Positions 51,494-63,141 of a DNA stretch of 64,000 nucleotides are shown here, one piece after another (positions within the stretch are counted from its first letter, which is position 1; the number at the start of each line of letters is the position of its first letter). The translations under genes were made by a program, and so were the position numbers. The stretch lies in NCBI RefSeq assembly GCF_023078275.1, contig NC_062993.1, forward strand, positions 12,451,807 through 12,515,806. Direction: 5' to 3'. This DNA is from Leguminivora glycinivorella. Its lineage: Eukaryota > Arthropoda > Insecta > Lepidoptera > Tortricidae. The notes beneath the pieces were generated by a model that was given only the letters and a program-made list of their open reading frames with translations, searched no databases and had not been told where the DNA came from.

Positions 51494-52496
51494 AGCGCGG
51501 AATTGAATTACGACTTTCACTCAGTTTTAAACTAAATCAGGACTTAAACGAGTAACACTAACACATCGTGTATATTTAGCCTGTCGTTTCCAACGTGACA
51601 ATTTCTCGTATTTTGCCGTTATTTTACTATTGAGACGTCATTTTTGCACAATCTATCTATATTGCCGTAATTAACAATACGCATTGAATAATCGTACATT
51701 GTGTATTAAGATTGAGGGCGGAAAGTGAAGCCTTCAGCCTCCCGTGATATACACAACATCACACTCGCGAAGTAATAACCAAATTTTAAACTATTGTATT
51801 GAAATATCTACGCTGACATTTTGAACATTCGTCCGCCATCTTGTAATTTTTGACAGGTCATGGAAGGTCCCACCCTGGTATTCACTTTACCGCCCCAAGG
51901 GCGGTAAAATAGTTCATTAAGTATCAGTATGTAATAACAGAATAACACCGTTTTCGAGAGAGTGTGATGAAAAGCATATTATAAAATATGTTTTACGACA
52001 GTAATAGTGTTTCCGAATATGAAGGCAGCAAGCAATTTAGTATTCATTTATCTTATAAACATGCCAATTTAGTCAAATTTCTACATTAACATTGGACAAC
52101 TTTTGTTGAGGTCGCAGTTCAAACTTAGCCTAATCGACTTTGACAGCATAATTATAGTATGTATTGAAGTGCATCAGTTCTAACATAGAACCAACTTTGA
52201 TGACAGTGTTGTTATGTGGTTATGATTGTAATTCTACTTAATATAATTCATTAACAATAGGATGTTTGGTTCGTCTACTAATAATATAAGCATTTATTGC
52301 AAACCATGGTATACAAAGTGGTTTACATAAGTATAGATACCAGGAATCACATTACACCCTGTATTTATGGACATTTTTCGTATACTATTTAAACTTAAAT
52401 TTGCCTGCACTCTCAAGACATCTGATGACGTGTAAACGGATGTTTTTTTTATTTACAGTTGCTTATACATTGGATTCCACGTACATAAACACTTGT
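51494..52496. other. No gene seen
   Basis: A+T-rich. A small hairpin TTTACCGCCC / GGGCGGTAAA lies at 51888-51909. No frame of note. Confidence 0.4.
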
Positions 52497-52578
52497 CTTA
52501 GAATAAATTTAAAAGTGGAAAATGTCTGCCTTGGGTGAGACTTGAACTCACATTTTCCACTTTTAAATTTATTCTAAG
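52497..52578. repeat. Perfect 28 bp hairpin around a B-box complement
   Basis: Arms 52497-52524 and 52551-52578 (CTTAGAATAAATTTAAAAGT... and its complement). The 26 base loop includes GAGACTTGAACTCA, the complement of a tRNA B-box-like word. Probably part of a SINE or MITE. Confidence 0.7.
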
Positions 52579-52674
52579 CTTAGTGGCATCGATTGCAGAC
52601 GTTTCTGCTAGTCAGAAGTTAAAAATAAACACTTGTGTCCTTTATTTCGGTTGAAATTGCGACGTTAAAGTAAA

Positions 52675-52770
52675 AAATCCGAAAATCCGGATTTCGGTTT
52701 TAAAATCCGGATTTAGAAACGGATCGCAAAATCAGCGGATTATCCGGATTTTCGGACTCCGGATAAATAG
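52675..52770. repeat. CCGGATT-rich cluster
   Basis: Repeated AATCCGGATTT words, reversed relative to 45595-45700. May be the far end of the same element family. Confidence 0.35.
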
Positions 52771-52912
52771 ATGGTCAAACAAATCTTGTCGCGAAGGTAT
52801 AATTATTATCCCTTCGCGCCTACATTTTTCAAATTTTCCGCCTTTTTTCGTTTCTTGATATCAATTTGTCAATCATTTGTTGTAAATTAATAAAGTAAAA
52901 AAAAACATTTTA

Positions 52913-53649
52913 GTCTTTTTAGGTAACTTTGAAGTAATATCTATAAAGTAAATTATTAAAGGTTTTTTAATCAACAACATCAAAATAAACTTAAAAATGT
53001 CATTTTTTTAAAAGAAGCTTAGAAAATATATTGGAACGGAACGCATTTTGTCAGTTTGATTTGATTGAAGTAACGAAGTGAAGTCAGTCACTTCAAGTGA
53101 CGCTGTTTTTCCTCCTTTTTCGTTTGGCGCCTGTTGTGTCGTACGCGTCCTCCGTGATTAATAATAACGTACACCTATTCGTTTCATCGAGAACATGTAC
53201 TCGGTAATACAATTTACTGAAAAAGACGGCGGAACCGTATCATTAGTGAACAACCAGTGGTTTACGCCAAGGCGGTGCGAAGTATTCTGGCCCCCCGTTA
53301 AGGGAACCAAAGCATTTGATAAAGTTTTAGCTGATGCGCAGACACCAGACGAAAAGTGGAAACTTTACAGCGTCGAAAGAGTTTTTTGTGAGACTGGTAC
53401 GTATATTTTAAATTTTATTTTATTTTGATACATTTTACAAACCACTTGGATTTATCTATGGGCAGATTCGTTTCCTGACCTGTAGGTATGGTATCTGGAT
53501 GTAATATATCCTGATTTATCGAGAGCTTACTGATTTTGGTGAAAGTTTTCTAACTGTATTTTGTGTGACTACTACCTAAGACAGGTAATTTTTAAAACTG
53601 CTTGGATAAATTTCATGTGATAGCTACTATATATGGTTTTCTAACTCCC
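52913..53649 (+). repeat. Left inverted repeat of the 11 kb unit
   Basis: Holds the presumed promoter and first exon of the DUF4806-like gene and the start of its first intron. Differences from the right arm include GTCACTTCAAGTGACG here versus GTCGCCGCAATTGACG there. Confidence 0.85.
53195..53396 (+). CDS. Exon 1 of a DUF4806-like protein
   Basis: Starts ATG at 53195 (MYSVIQFTEKDGGTV) and runs 67 codons plus one base to a donor GTACGT at 53397. The run 'FTEKDGGTVSLVNNQWF ... EVFWPP ... WKLYSVERVF' matches in style the N-terminus of insect DUF4806 proteins (a [YV][AS]VI.F...V..V...W, C-F-W-P-P, W..Y.V..V pattern). The intact frame and the consensus donor support a real exon. A second, damaged copy lies at 63400-63600 on the minus strand in the other inverted repeat. 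Its molecular role is unknown to me. Confidence 0.7.
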
Positions 53650-54940
53650 TGGGGCAAGTTTTTTTATTGGCATGCAAATTGTAACAATATTTTTCAAACC
53701 TCGTAGATATATTTTTATTTAGATGGTATTCATATATTCAAGTAACTATTAGTTTCATACAGGCAGAGCCATCTATCGGTAGGACTGTATTGATCTCCTA
53801 GTTTGCTGTTTTCTAGAATGACAAAAGATGGCGTGTCGATCGTCGTTAGTTTATTTTCTTCTAAAATAAATCTCTTTTAATATTCATTTATCAGAAATAA
53901 AACTCAATTTATTATTGTATTGTTAGTTTTCGTTCCTTTTTGGAAATATTTTATTACCCTTTTTACGAAAGAGGTTTGAGTTGAACGTAGTCTATAGGCG
54001 AATGCATCTCGTCACGTATCTGTGGGCCGAGCTGTCAGCCGACACTTGCATACATATCTGAGATGATGTAGACTGGAACTTTCGATTGATCCATGGAACA
54101 TGGCGGATCGTTCTCCAAATATGTGTTTTTTATGTTTGCATTCTGCTGTTTAATGTATAAGTTTGATAGGATATTATGCAGTAAATAGCCTACGCAAAGG
54201 GTGCAGTTGATGAGGAATTCGTTTGGAGATGCGAATATCCAATTCTACGGACATCACTCGGCAGTTCGTGGTCCCGGCCGCCATCATGCTTTGTACTGCT
54301 GCTCCAGTGCAACGTGAAGGCCTAATCCATGCATTTTTATTATGATTATGATTCGATATTTTCATAAAATGACTTGAGGACCCCTTCCATTGACATGAAT
54401 GCACGGAACCAATAAGCCGGCTTCTTTTCTGCGTTGGGTATGTTTCACATTTATACGCGCATGATTTTAACCCTCGCCAAGGGTTGGTAAGCCTCAGGGT
54501 CATTGTTTTTTTAAATCCTATTTCAGGGTTCTCCGATTTGGAGGTTACGTTCAAAGGTAGCGCGGAGCTCATGCTTCCTGAGCCTGAACCGGTGGACAGG
54601 AGGCTGTGGCGACTGGTATGGGAGAGCTTCCATTCCTGTAGCTGCAGCTTCCACCTCCCTAAATTCTGCTACACGTCACCAAGGTCAGAGCGTGCCTCGT
54701 TTTATTATTTTTAAAAGGAGCCCAACATAAATTATTATTTTTTAATTAATAAATTTACCCTTTACCCGGTCTTCTAGTACCAGAATCACTGACTCACCCC
54801 TATGCTCTAAAGTTAGGTATTTGTTTTTGTTTTTAGTAATAAACTGAGCTAGCTATTTAACGTATAATATTTATTTATTTATTTATTTAAGTTTTATTAT
54901 TCTACATAAAAGATTTTCCTTTTCGATTATTTGTTTTTTA
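53650..54940. other. Intron 1 with unidentified repeats
   Basis: Contains overlapping frames on both strands at 54174-54714. The plus frame 54484-54714 follows a CAG that could be an acceptor (54527), and reads FSDLEVTFKGSAELMLPEPE, but I cannot link it to the gene. The minus 132-codon frame (54174-54572) has no motif that I recognise. Both could belong to an inserted repeat. Confidence 0.35.
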
Positions 54941-55395
54941 ATTATTATTGATTTTCTTCTGTAGACCCCTTCTGGGTAAAAGCTTCTTCCATAAAAGTTG
55001 TAAAAGCTGTTTCCATTTTACTTTTGTCCTTGGCCATGTTTTGCCATTCCTTACCTGCAGTAGCCTTAATGTCATCCTGCCACCTGGATAGTGGATGTCC
55101 TCTTTCTTGATCCCTGTGGTTCTTTCCACTTTGTAACCTTTCCTGTCCACCTGTCATCATTTAGCCTTGCCATGTGACCCGCCCATCTCCATTTCATACT
55201 CTGAGTAAAGCGTAAGGCATCAGTTACTTGTGTCTTTTTCTAATATCTGAGCATCTTATTATGTCCTTTAACTTGATGCCTAAACAGCTTCTTTCCATTG
55301 CTCTTTTTGCATGGTCTGTATTTTATTTTTGGTTGACTGGTTTAGGGTCCAAGTTTGACAGCCATAGGTAAGGCAAGATAATATAGTTGAGTTAA
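54868..55395 (-). pseudogene. RTE LINE C-terminal fragment in the intron
   Basis: The minus strand carries LPYLWLSNLDPKPVNQK near 55390, HAKRAMERSCLGIKLKDII (55300) and, in other frames, RWAGHMARLNDDRW (55170) and HPLSRWQDDI (55090), matching the C-terminal order of RTE LINEs (compare QTWSLTE..CQRAIERSILGVK in the copy at 51100). Frameshifts and stops are frequent. A (TTTA)n run at 54868-54887 marks the 3' side. Confidence 0.7.
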
Positions 55396-55950
55396 TTACT
55401 GTTTTCTTTAGGTGTATCAGAAGTTGTCGTGAACTGCTTCATGCGGTATGCCTATGGGGTGTAACTGCTTGTAGACTCATCATACACGGGCAGCTTGTAG
55501 CAGTTGAACTGCTTCAAGTAAAAGCCCATCTATGGCGGGCTTGAAACTTAAGACTTACTGAGGGAAGGCAAAAATTACAATATAATACAAAACACTGTCA
55601 TAACTAACTCTGTCTTTATAATGTCGTATAGACAGTGTTGACAAGTAGTTACAGCACCTGTAGTCAACTATTAATTAGCTTAGTGTTAGGCAACTGTTTT
55701 GATTACACTATTTACAATAACTAAATTAATTAATTTTAGTAGACATGCTGGCATCAAAGAATCCTGCAAAGATTCAAAAGTGACCTACTAATTAAATTGG
55801 CTGACTGTACAATTTCAGGTTATTCGTACTAATGCAAGTCCATCCTATATGTTTACTTAATAACCTTGTTTACTAGGGGGATGCATTATGTTGTGTTAAT
55901 TTATTATTTTTGCATGTTGTGTGTATTTTTTTATTTGCATGTACCTAAAG

Positions 55951-56158
55951 ATGACCTAGAGAAAGCAAAAAAACTGAAACTGGTTGAAGATACATCAGAC
56001 ATACAGACTGAAGTCGAAACAGAACCAAGTCTTAAACGTAAAAGGCAAAAAAGATATATTTCTAGCAGCAGTGACGAAGATAAACACATAAGGCCACCAC
56101 CGTTAAAAAAGAAATTACAACCACTTCAAGCTGCTGACAATGGAAGGAGATTATGGAG
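55951..56158 (+). CDS. Exon 2 of the DUF4806-like gene
   Basis: Acceptor CCTAAAG at 55944-55950 and donor GTGGGT at 56159. The G left from exon 1 plus AT here gives Asp, and the frame continues DLEKAKKLKLVEDTSDIQTE, then a basic block SLKRKRQKRYISSSSDEDK and PPPLKKKLQ. The KxLKLVEDTSD and KRKR..Y.SSSSDE pattern is the usual linker after the N-terminal domain in DUF4806 proteins; the basic block may be a nuclear localisation signal. The frame is intact. Confidence 0.65.
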
Positions 56159-56329
56159 GTGGGTTTTATAGTCAAAACACCTGTTATGAATATGTAGTAA
56201 TTTGGTTGATATTAATGATGTAATTCCGAAGTACCTCTAATCGCAAAAATTATATGTTATGTTTTGTGCAGATAGTCGTCAAGCTCAGCCAAACATTGCC
56301 CAAGAAACCGCTTCAATAGCAGAAAGTAA

Positions 56330-56810
56330 ATTATAATTAATAAATAATAGATAAACACATATTATACTCTTACCTGGTAAAGTTTAGATTTGGGTAGGGC
56401 TTCATAAAAATGCATAACATTTAAAAAAGGTAATCGAGCCAGGTAACCTTTGATCTATAATAAAATAGATTCTCCAGGCACGCAAAATACCTGATTAAAG
56501 GCTTACAAGTGAATAGTCATTTTTGTCAAACCCTGTAATTATACTAATTATAAAATTATAATGTATTACATACTAAGGCCAACTAAATAAATTGCTAACC
56601 TGGGGTTTAGCCTGTCCCAGCCATTGCTACTACATATACCGCAGCACTATAAATGTAGTGTGGTATATTACGGAACTTAGAATATGTTCTTTGTCTGATG
56701 TTGCTTCGAAACTAATAATATACCTATCCACTTAATCTCCAATTAACTCCTTGCGTGCATTGTGTTATTAATAGTATTAATATTTGTAGTAAATATAATT
56801 CATATTAAAT
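56330..56810. other. Intron, no feature
   Basis: A+T-rich, no repeat recognised. Confidence 0.4.
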
Positions 56811-57079
56811 TAAATGTTTTTTGCCAACAGGAACCCTCTCATTACTGAATGTAGCAGATGAGCTTCCCATCTTAAAAACAGTGTAATGCAAGGTAAGATA
56901 TCCATGTTTATATATTTTAACCCATGCGGCGCTTTAACTTTCATCATCATGTATGTGTGTGTGTGTGGTGTTCATTACTGTGTTCCTGCTAGGCTGTAAA
57001 CAGCAAGGATGATTTTTTTGTTGGATTCATCTTTATTTATTAATAGGTAGGTACTAAAAAATTTCCGCTTTTATTTTTA

Positions 57080-57245
57080 TAGCAACAAGCTTTTATATTA
57101 GGTCGACCTGTATGTAACTTCCATGGATCATAGCGTCATAAAAATGACTTTTTTAGAATTGTCTTGATGAGTATTAGTTGTCTGTCGTAAGAAAAGTACA
57201 GTCAGCGATAAAAGCTTGTACCAAAAATATTTTTTTGCCAAAAAC
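57080..57245 (+). repeat. 'ACAAGCTTTTAT' repeat copy
   Basis: 'CAACAAGCTTTTATATTAGG' to 'GATAAAAGCTTGTACCAAAA', a relative of 21064-21390. It abuts the acceptor of the exon at about 57257. Confidence 0.55.
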
Positions 57246-57446
57246 TTATTATATTTTGTATGTTGTCAGATTTGGCAGACGACGGCGACGGACGGTTAAC
57301 TCCTTTGCACGCCAAGTTAGTCCTCGGTGCCAATATGAACAACCGTCGAATATCGGCAGCGACGAGCCAGCAGCAACGCCATCGAGAGTTCAGGGATTAA
57401 CAGGTAGGTAATATACTATATATGACTATGATGTAGTACTTTTTAG

Positions 57447-58027
57447 GGGTTCCGTAGTCAACTAGGAACCCTTATAGTTTCGCCATGTCTGTCCGTCCGT
57501 CCGTCCGTCCGTCCGTCCGTCCGTCCGTCCGTCCGTCCGTCCGTCCGTCCGCGGATAATCTCTCAGTGACCGTTAGCACTAGAAAGCTGAAATTTGGTAC
57601 CAATATGTATATCAATCACGCCAACAAAGTGCAAAAATAAAAAATCGAAAAAAATGTTTTATTAGGGGTACCCCCCTACATGTAAAGTGGGGACTGATAT
57701 TTTTTTCATTCCAACCTCAACGTGTGATATATTGTTGGATAGGTATTTAAAAATGAATAAGAGGTTTACTAAAATCGTTTTTTGATAATATTAATATTTT
57801 CAGGAAATAATCGCTCTAAAGGAAAAAAGTGTGTCCCCCCTCTCTAACTTTTGAACCAATTATATGTTTAAAAAATATGAAAAAAATCACAAAAGTAGAA
57901 CTTTATAAAGACTTTCTAGGAAAATTGTTTTGAACTTGATAGGTTCAGTAGTTTTTTGAGAAAAAATACGGAAAACTACGGAACCCTACACTGAGTCATG
58001 GCTTTGACACGCTCTTGGCCAAATTTT
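57447..58027 (+). repeat. Fold-back family 'GGGTTCCGTAGT', copy 3, with (TCCG)n expansion
   Basis: Same order as 38445-38984. The simple repeat GTCCGTCCGTCCG runs without a break from about 57488 to 57551, much longer than in copy 1 and absent from copy 2. Lies in an intron of the DUF4806-like gene. Confidence 0.8.
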
Positions 58028-58199
58028 TGTGCTTGACCACTAATGTACATTTCTTCACATGAAAAATATCTTATTGATAGTTATGGCACAAATGCTCTGC
58101 GTGATGGCAGTGCCAACACCGACACATACATGCAAACACATTACGTAATTAGTGTTGAGCACTTCTGAGAGATGTAACCCTATGTGGATTTAAGAGAAC

Positions 58200-58430
58200 T
58201 TTGATCCAATGGCTAAGGACATACTGTATACACTTAGAAACATCTATTACTCAAGAACAAATATGTCTGTGATAAACGCACAAATATATATGCCCTTACC
58301 GGGGTTCGATTTGTAGAATCTCCTGCTATGTAAGCAGTTGCACTACCAACTAGGCGTAGGCTAAGAGGCCGTCAAATGGTAACAGATAGACTCGAGTTCC
58401 TTTCGCATTTATAATATTAGAATGGATGAC
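58200..58430 (-). repeat. SINE remnant, minus strand
   Basis: 'ATATGCCCTTACCGGGGTTC' with the preceding 'CTCAAGAACAAATATGTCTG' is a diverged copy of 14961-15170. At 58400-58425 'TTCGCATTTATAATATTAG' is the common retroposon end also seen near 27340. Confidence 0.5.
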
Positions 58431-59805
58431 TGGCTCATGGCGTGCCTGATCTCGCGTTGTCTCGGACGAGAGTGTGTACAGTCGTAGCATAACATGTATC
58501 TATCATCGCAGCGGCCAATGTACACCTCTCGAGTCTTGTTCCGATAGTATTTGACCACTTTGCACTTACACTGTTTTTATTTTATATTTATTTTTTAGGA
58601 TACCAAACAAAAAGTGCTGTCATTGTTGACATGTATCAAACTCAAAATGATCAAATAATAAGTCTGTTAAAACATACTGGCACATCGAAAGTAGCAGTTC
58701 TTAAAACCGGAATTCAAATTCCCAATTCAAAATGCCGATGAATTAACTACAACTGAATTATTAATAGAGAAAAAGAAACGATGACATTTGAGTAAGTTAC
58801 AATACCTACAATAACTCTTTATTGAACACCATATAAAAAGATTTACAGAAAAAGAGATAAATGAGAATATTTGCACCAATAGGCGGCCTTGTAGCTTCAA
58901 AGCGAGTCTCATTCAGACAGACTGTTACATTACAAAGGAAGAAGGAAGGAACAGCTTGAAGCAGGTGGTGCAATTTATAGTTATTTAGTAGTATGTCTAA
59001 AATACATACAACTCGCATACAATACGGATACAACATTTGTAAAGCTGAGGTTTAAGACCAGCAGAAGTTATTGCTGCAAGTTTTAAGATGCAACTATAGG
59101 TAATTGCAGTGGGTGGCAAACTGGCAAATATCTGCGTCTCTTTCTTGCATATACTTCTGCAATCTCACAAAACTTGCAGCAATAACTTTGCATGTCTAAA
59201 CTCGGCTAAAAAATGTATTTCATATATTGCTAATCTTCACTTAATTAGTGGTCATTGGTCAGGGATCGTGGCAGTGCAATGGAAATCCGTGATCTCTGCC
59301 TACCCCTCTGGGAAACAGAGCGTGATTATATGTATGTATGTACTCAACTAGTCAATGTCCCGAACAATAATTTTTATTTGCTATTTTTCAATTATACATT
59401 ATATTTGTTTTGTTACAGGTTTCCATTTTACATGAGAACTTCTTGGAGGCAGGGATATTGCGAGCAAAGAAATTAAATGCCTCGACTAATGAAATTTTGA
59501 ACCACTGGACCAGCTGGCTCAACAAGTACAACTTTTTATGGAAAGAAGATCGATTACAAAAAGCCTTTCTGCCAACTGCGCCTGCGAGATTGTATCGTGG
59601 GTAAGTTGGCTGTTTCACTAAATTGTGGTAATTTTTTTTAGGATTTTGGGGTTGGTCCACGTCCCATAGAAAAAGTTGTTCAATATGACCTACCCTAATT
59701 ACCTCGTACAATAGTTGGTTAGTTGTAGAAAAAGCAACCTGTCACTTGCTGGAGAATCTGGAGATGAAGTAAAACTTATTATTTTGCATAAATAGTTATA
59801 TTTTT

Positions 59806-59966
59806 TTTTTTATTGCGAGCCTATAGTGTTCCACTGCTGGGCAAAGGACTCGTCCCGCACTTTTTCCATTGTTCCCTATCTTGAGCAGATCTCTGGCCAT
59901 ACTTTTAGAAAGGAGTCAAGCTCGTCTCGCCACTGTCGGCGGGGTCTGCCGGATCCTTGATTTTAA
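59806..59966 (-). pseudogene. RTE LINE C-terminal end in the intron
   Basis: The minus strand reads GSGRPRRQWRDELDSFLKVW (59960-59900) and, after a stop, ESFAQQWN followed by AATAAAAAAAA. That is the last part of an RTE LINE, 5'-truncated. Confidence 0.7.
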
Positions 59967-60379
59967 TTATTAGGTTGCCATTCAGTAAGTAATGATTGCT
60001 AACATTATAACATATGTATTATATCCTTTATCTTTATAGAAGGAGTTGTCACCACTACATCTGGGTCTACAGCTAAAGACGTAGAAGATTCCATTAAAAT
60101 TTGGTTAAAACATGCCCTGAAAGATTGAAGAAGATTAAACAACAATAAACATGGCAGAGAAAATATAAATCATTCGAGAAAAAAATACATAGTTGGCCAA
60201 CAATTATTGCGAAGAGCCAAAGAAGCACACAGTTAAATGTAATTTCAAATTTACAAAAGAGTACTACAACTGTAAGTGCATCTCTTCTTAGTTAATTTGC
60301 CATGTACTTCATATAATAATTCTCAATCTGAAATTGTATTCCAAGGAGTTCTAGAAATAATTCCGGTTTATTGATAGAA

Positions 60380-62292
60380 CATAGCATATCTCACGATAAT
60401 CATATCATTACTAGTGATAATGAGCATTTACTATCTGATTCAGATTCGGAAGTCTCATAAAAGAAGATGATTTCAAAACAGAGTTAAAACATTGGGCCAC
60501 TCTAATATCAAATACCACATAATGCTTTAAATAGTCTTCTTAAAATTGTGTCATTACTTTATGCCCTGGATTACCAAAAGATAGTAGAACACTGTTGACA
60601 ACCCCTTTACTAACTAGAAATTACTAGAAGAGAGAGAAAGTTAGATACTGGTGAATTAGTACATTTAGGTCTTCTTTCCCAAATTCAAAAGCAAATAAAA
60701 CTATTTAACGATAATGATAGTAATCTCGGTAATAGAGAAATTAATGTTTCTTTTAACATTGATGGACTTCCCATATTCAAAAGTACTAATACACAATTGT
60801 GGCCAATATTAAGGATTGCCTAAAAAACAATCCTAATGCTAAACCATTTGTACGATAACGTCTTCTTTCTGTGGTCAAGCTAAACCTTCACCATTAAATG
60901 TTTTTTTAAAGCCCGTTTGTTGACGAATTAGAAAACTTTACTTAGAGATGGTTTCGATCTTGAAAATATTCATTACACTGTTAAAATCCATAGCTTTATT
61001 TGTGACGCTCACTTTGCACGAGCATTTATCAAGTGTACTAAACAACATGGTGGTTATTCAGCTTGCGACAAGTGTATAGACAATAGGCGAATTACCGCGG
61101 CCGCGTGATCTATGAAAGTGTGTCTTGCTTTACTAGGACCAATGAATCATTTCGTTCACAGCTTGATGAACTACCATCATGTTGGAGAGTCACCACTTTT
61201 ACGCCCCTATAGATTTGATATCTTTATTCCTATTGAATATATGCATAATGTTTGTTTGGAAGGAAAATTAATATGCGTAAGCGTGATTAAATGTGGATTA
61301 GTGAATGATTTAAATGTCATTTCGTATACAAAGTCCACTACTTTATATTTTTACCCTACTCTTTATTAATTAAAATTAATATCTGAAAAACTAATCCATT
61401 GTTCAAAATATATACCAGTTGAATTTAATAGAAAACCGCGGAAGACTTATCTGAATTAGCTCGATGGAAAGCAACTGAATATTTGAATGTTTTTATTATA
61501 TTGTAGGTCCAATTAATGTTAAAGGACATCTTGCCACGTTCATCTTTACAAAACTTTGCTACTTTTTCATTCAGCTATGTCACGATTTTGTTATGTTCAA
61601 ACAAACATATTAGAGAACTTGGTATAGATTTGGCTCAGGAATTACTTCTGATTTTTATTAATCATTCAAAATCGGTTTATGGATTACATTTTTTGGTATA
61701 TAATGTTCTACATGTTTATGTCATATATGCGATGATGTACGCCTCTTTGGTTCCACTAGATGAATATTCAACATTCCCATTTGAAAACGCATTGGGGAGT
61801 TTAAAAAAATTAGTACGATCGCCTAATAAGCCATTGCAACAAATTGTACGATGATTGAAAGAAATGGAATCTTCAAAACTATACAGCCTCATCGAAAATA
61901 ACTAGTTTCTGACCAGTTTTATTCTTGAATTTCTACCTGAGGAAAATGTATATGAATGTTATAAAAAACTAACATATAAAAAAAGTACGTTACATGTAGC
62001 AGAATCTCGTGAAGCTGATTAATATTGTCTTACTAAAAATAGGAAGGTGTTTAAGATATATAACATCCTTAAAAATCATACTTTATTCATTTATGGCAAA
62101 GAGTTTGTAAACTATCAGCCGTTTTTTGAGTACCCTTTTAATTCAGTAGCCATTGATGTCATGGTAGTAAAAAAATATTCAGATTTTAAATTGATACCTG
62201 TTAATGATATTTTAACCAAATGCGTGGTTTTCCGCAATAACAGCTATTCAGTAAGCATTCCAATGCTTCATGATTATGATTGTGATAGATAA
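60380..62292 (+). pseudogene. Decayed tnp2-like (CACTA/EnSpm-related) transposase
   Basis: Fragments in three frames follow one order: KDSRTLLTTPLL (60590); LDTGELVHLGLLSQIQKQI then REINVSFNIDGLPIFKSTN with TQLWPIL (60640-60815); FICDAHFARAFIKC..GGYSACDKC (60990-61080); GESPLLRPYRFDIFIPIEYM (61180); MLKDILPRSS (61516); HFLVYNVLHVYV...PLDEYSTFPFENALG and KKLVRSPNKPLQQI (61670-61850); and YGKEFVNYQPFF...PMLHDYD to a stop (62047-62292). This is the arrangement of animal transposase-like proteins related to plant tnp2 (SFNIDGLP; C..C near D...H; PFEN.LG..K.LVR). Stops such as 61106 and several frameshifts make it inactive. The longest intact part is 112 codons. Confidence 0.65.
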
Positions 62293-63141
62293 TTGAATGT
62301 ACTTAATGTAATGTAGTAATATAATCGTTATGTGAAACTTGCTTTTAGATATGAATGAATATACAAAATGTAATCGGAGAGCGTATCAAACAAATATAAC
62401 CAGAGTTGAGGGTCCAAAAGAAAGGGTTGAATATCAATAACCTGCCGTCAGTCAGACAATTGGTTGGGGGGGGGTATGGGTGGGGATGTGCATCTCTACT
62501 GAGGGTCCACGTTAGACTTCGAGCTTTTGAATGTTGATCTCATATCAATAATTTGTAAAAGTAGCCACTCAAAAGTCACATTCGGTTAAAGGTGGATCCT
62601 CAGTCGTGCATGTCAGGATTGTTAGGTATCCATATTTCATAATCCACTTCAAATTCACAACTTCCGTAAATGGGTACTCTTAGTAAAAGATTTGTAAAAC
62701 TAATTTCATTAATTGTGACTTTCTCTGCTAACTCAATACGACAAATGGCATGCAGAATGTGGTCCCTCAATCGATCGCGATAAGTTCACATTAAGAGAGA
62801 ACAATATAGTATTATTTAAAATATAGGTGTGACTAAAAGTTAGTAAAAGTACTCGAAGAATTGTAAATTCAAGCTTTAGTTTCTAAAAGATGCCATTCAA
62901 AAGTTTCAATCGATTAAAGGTGGTCTCAATTGAAACGTTTGTCATGAAACTGAATCAATTTACGTAACAGTTGGTTGTTAAATAGACAATTGCTATAGTC
63001 TACTTGTTAGTAAAAAATATTAATTAACTATTGCTCCATCGACCAGTAACAACAAATGCATCGTTTTACTTTAAAATAATAATCAAATGCCTGCGAAGAA
63101 ATAATACAATTTGGTATGCCTGTCAAAAAATTTTGTCTCTA
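62293..63141. other. Non-coding tail of the 11 kb unit
   Basis: A+T-rich. A near-direct echo (AGTCACATTCGGTTAAAGGTGG near 62575 and AAAAGTTTCAATCGATTAAAGGTGG near 62900) suggests two diverged units of about 325 bp. G9 at 62466-62474. No frame. Confidence 0.35.

Larger units (their letters stand above)
53195..60128 (+). pseudogene. Decayed spliced gene resembling DUF4806 proteins
   Basis: Exons that I can place: 53195-53396; 55951-56158; 56276-56325 (acceptor ATAG, frame RQAQPNIAQETASIAE); about 56829-56890 (RTLSLLNVADELPILKTV then TAA); about 57257-57402 (FGRRRRRTVNSFARQ...); about 58600-58780 (YQTKSAVIVDMYQTQNDQII..., one frameshift near 58715, then ADELTTTELLIEKKK); 59419-59600 (VSILHENFLEAGIL...PARLYRG); 60040-60128 (EGVVTTTSG...IKIWLKHALKD, TGA). 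Exons 1 and 2 join in phase. The domain order (N-terminal tryptophan-rich part, Lys/Ser linker, C-terminal ...IKIWLKHA) fits DUF4806 family proteins. Stops or frame changes in exons 4-8 argue for decay. The later splice sites are less certain. Confidence 0.5.

Noticed and set aside
45595..52770. One 7 kb hAT element joining the two CCGGATT-rich clusters
   Set aside because: The clusters are reversed as expected, but no matching terminal repeat or 8 bp duplication was found at 52770, and the enclosed parts are explained by other insertions.
54174..54572. 132-codon minus frame as a gene
   Set aside because: No recognisable motif, overlaps a plus frame of similar quality, and lies in an intron full of repeats.
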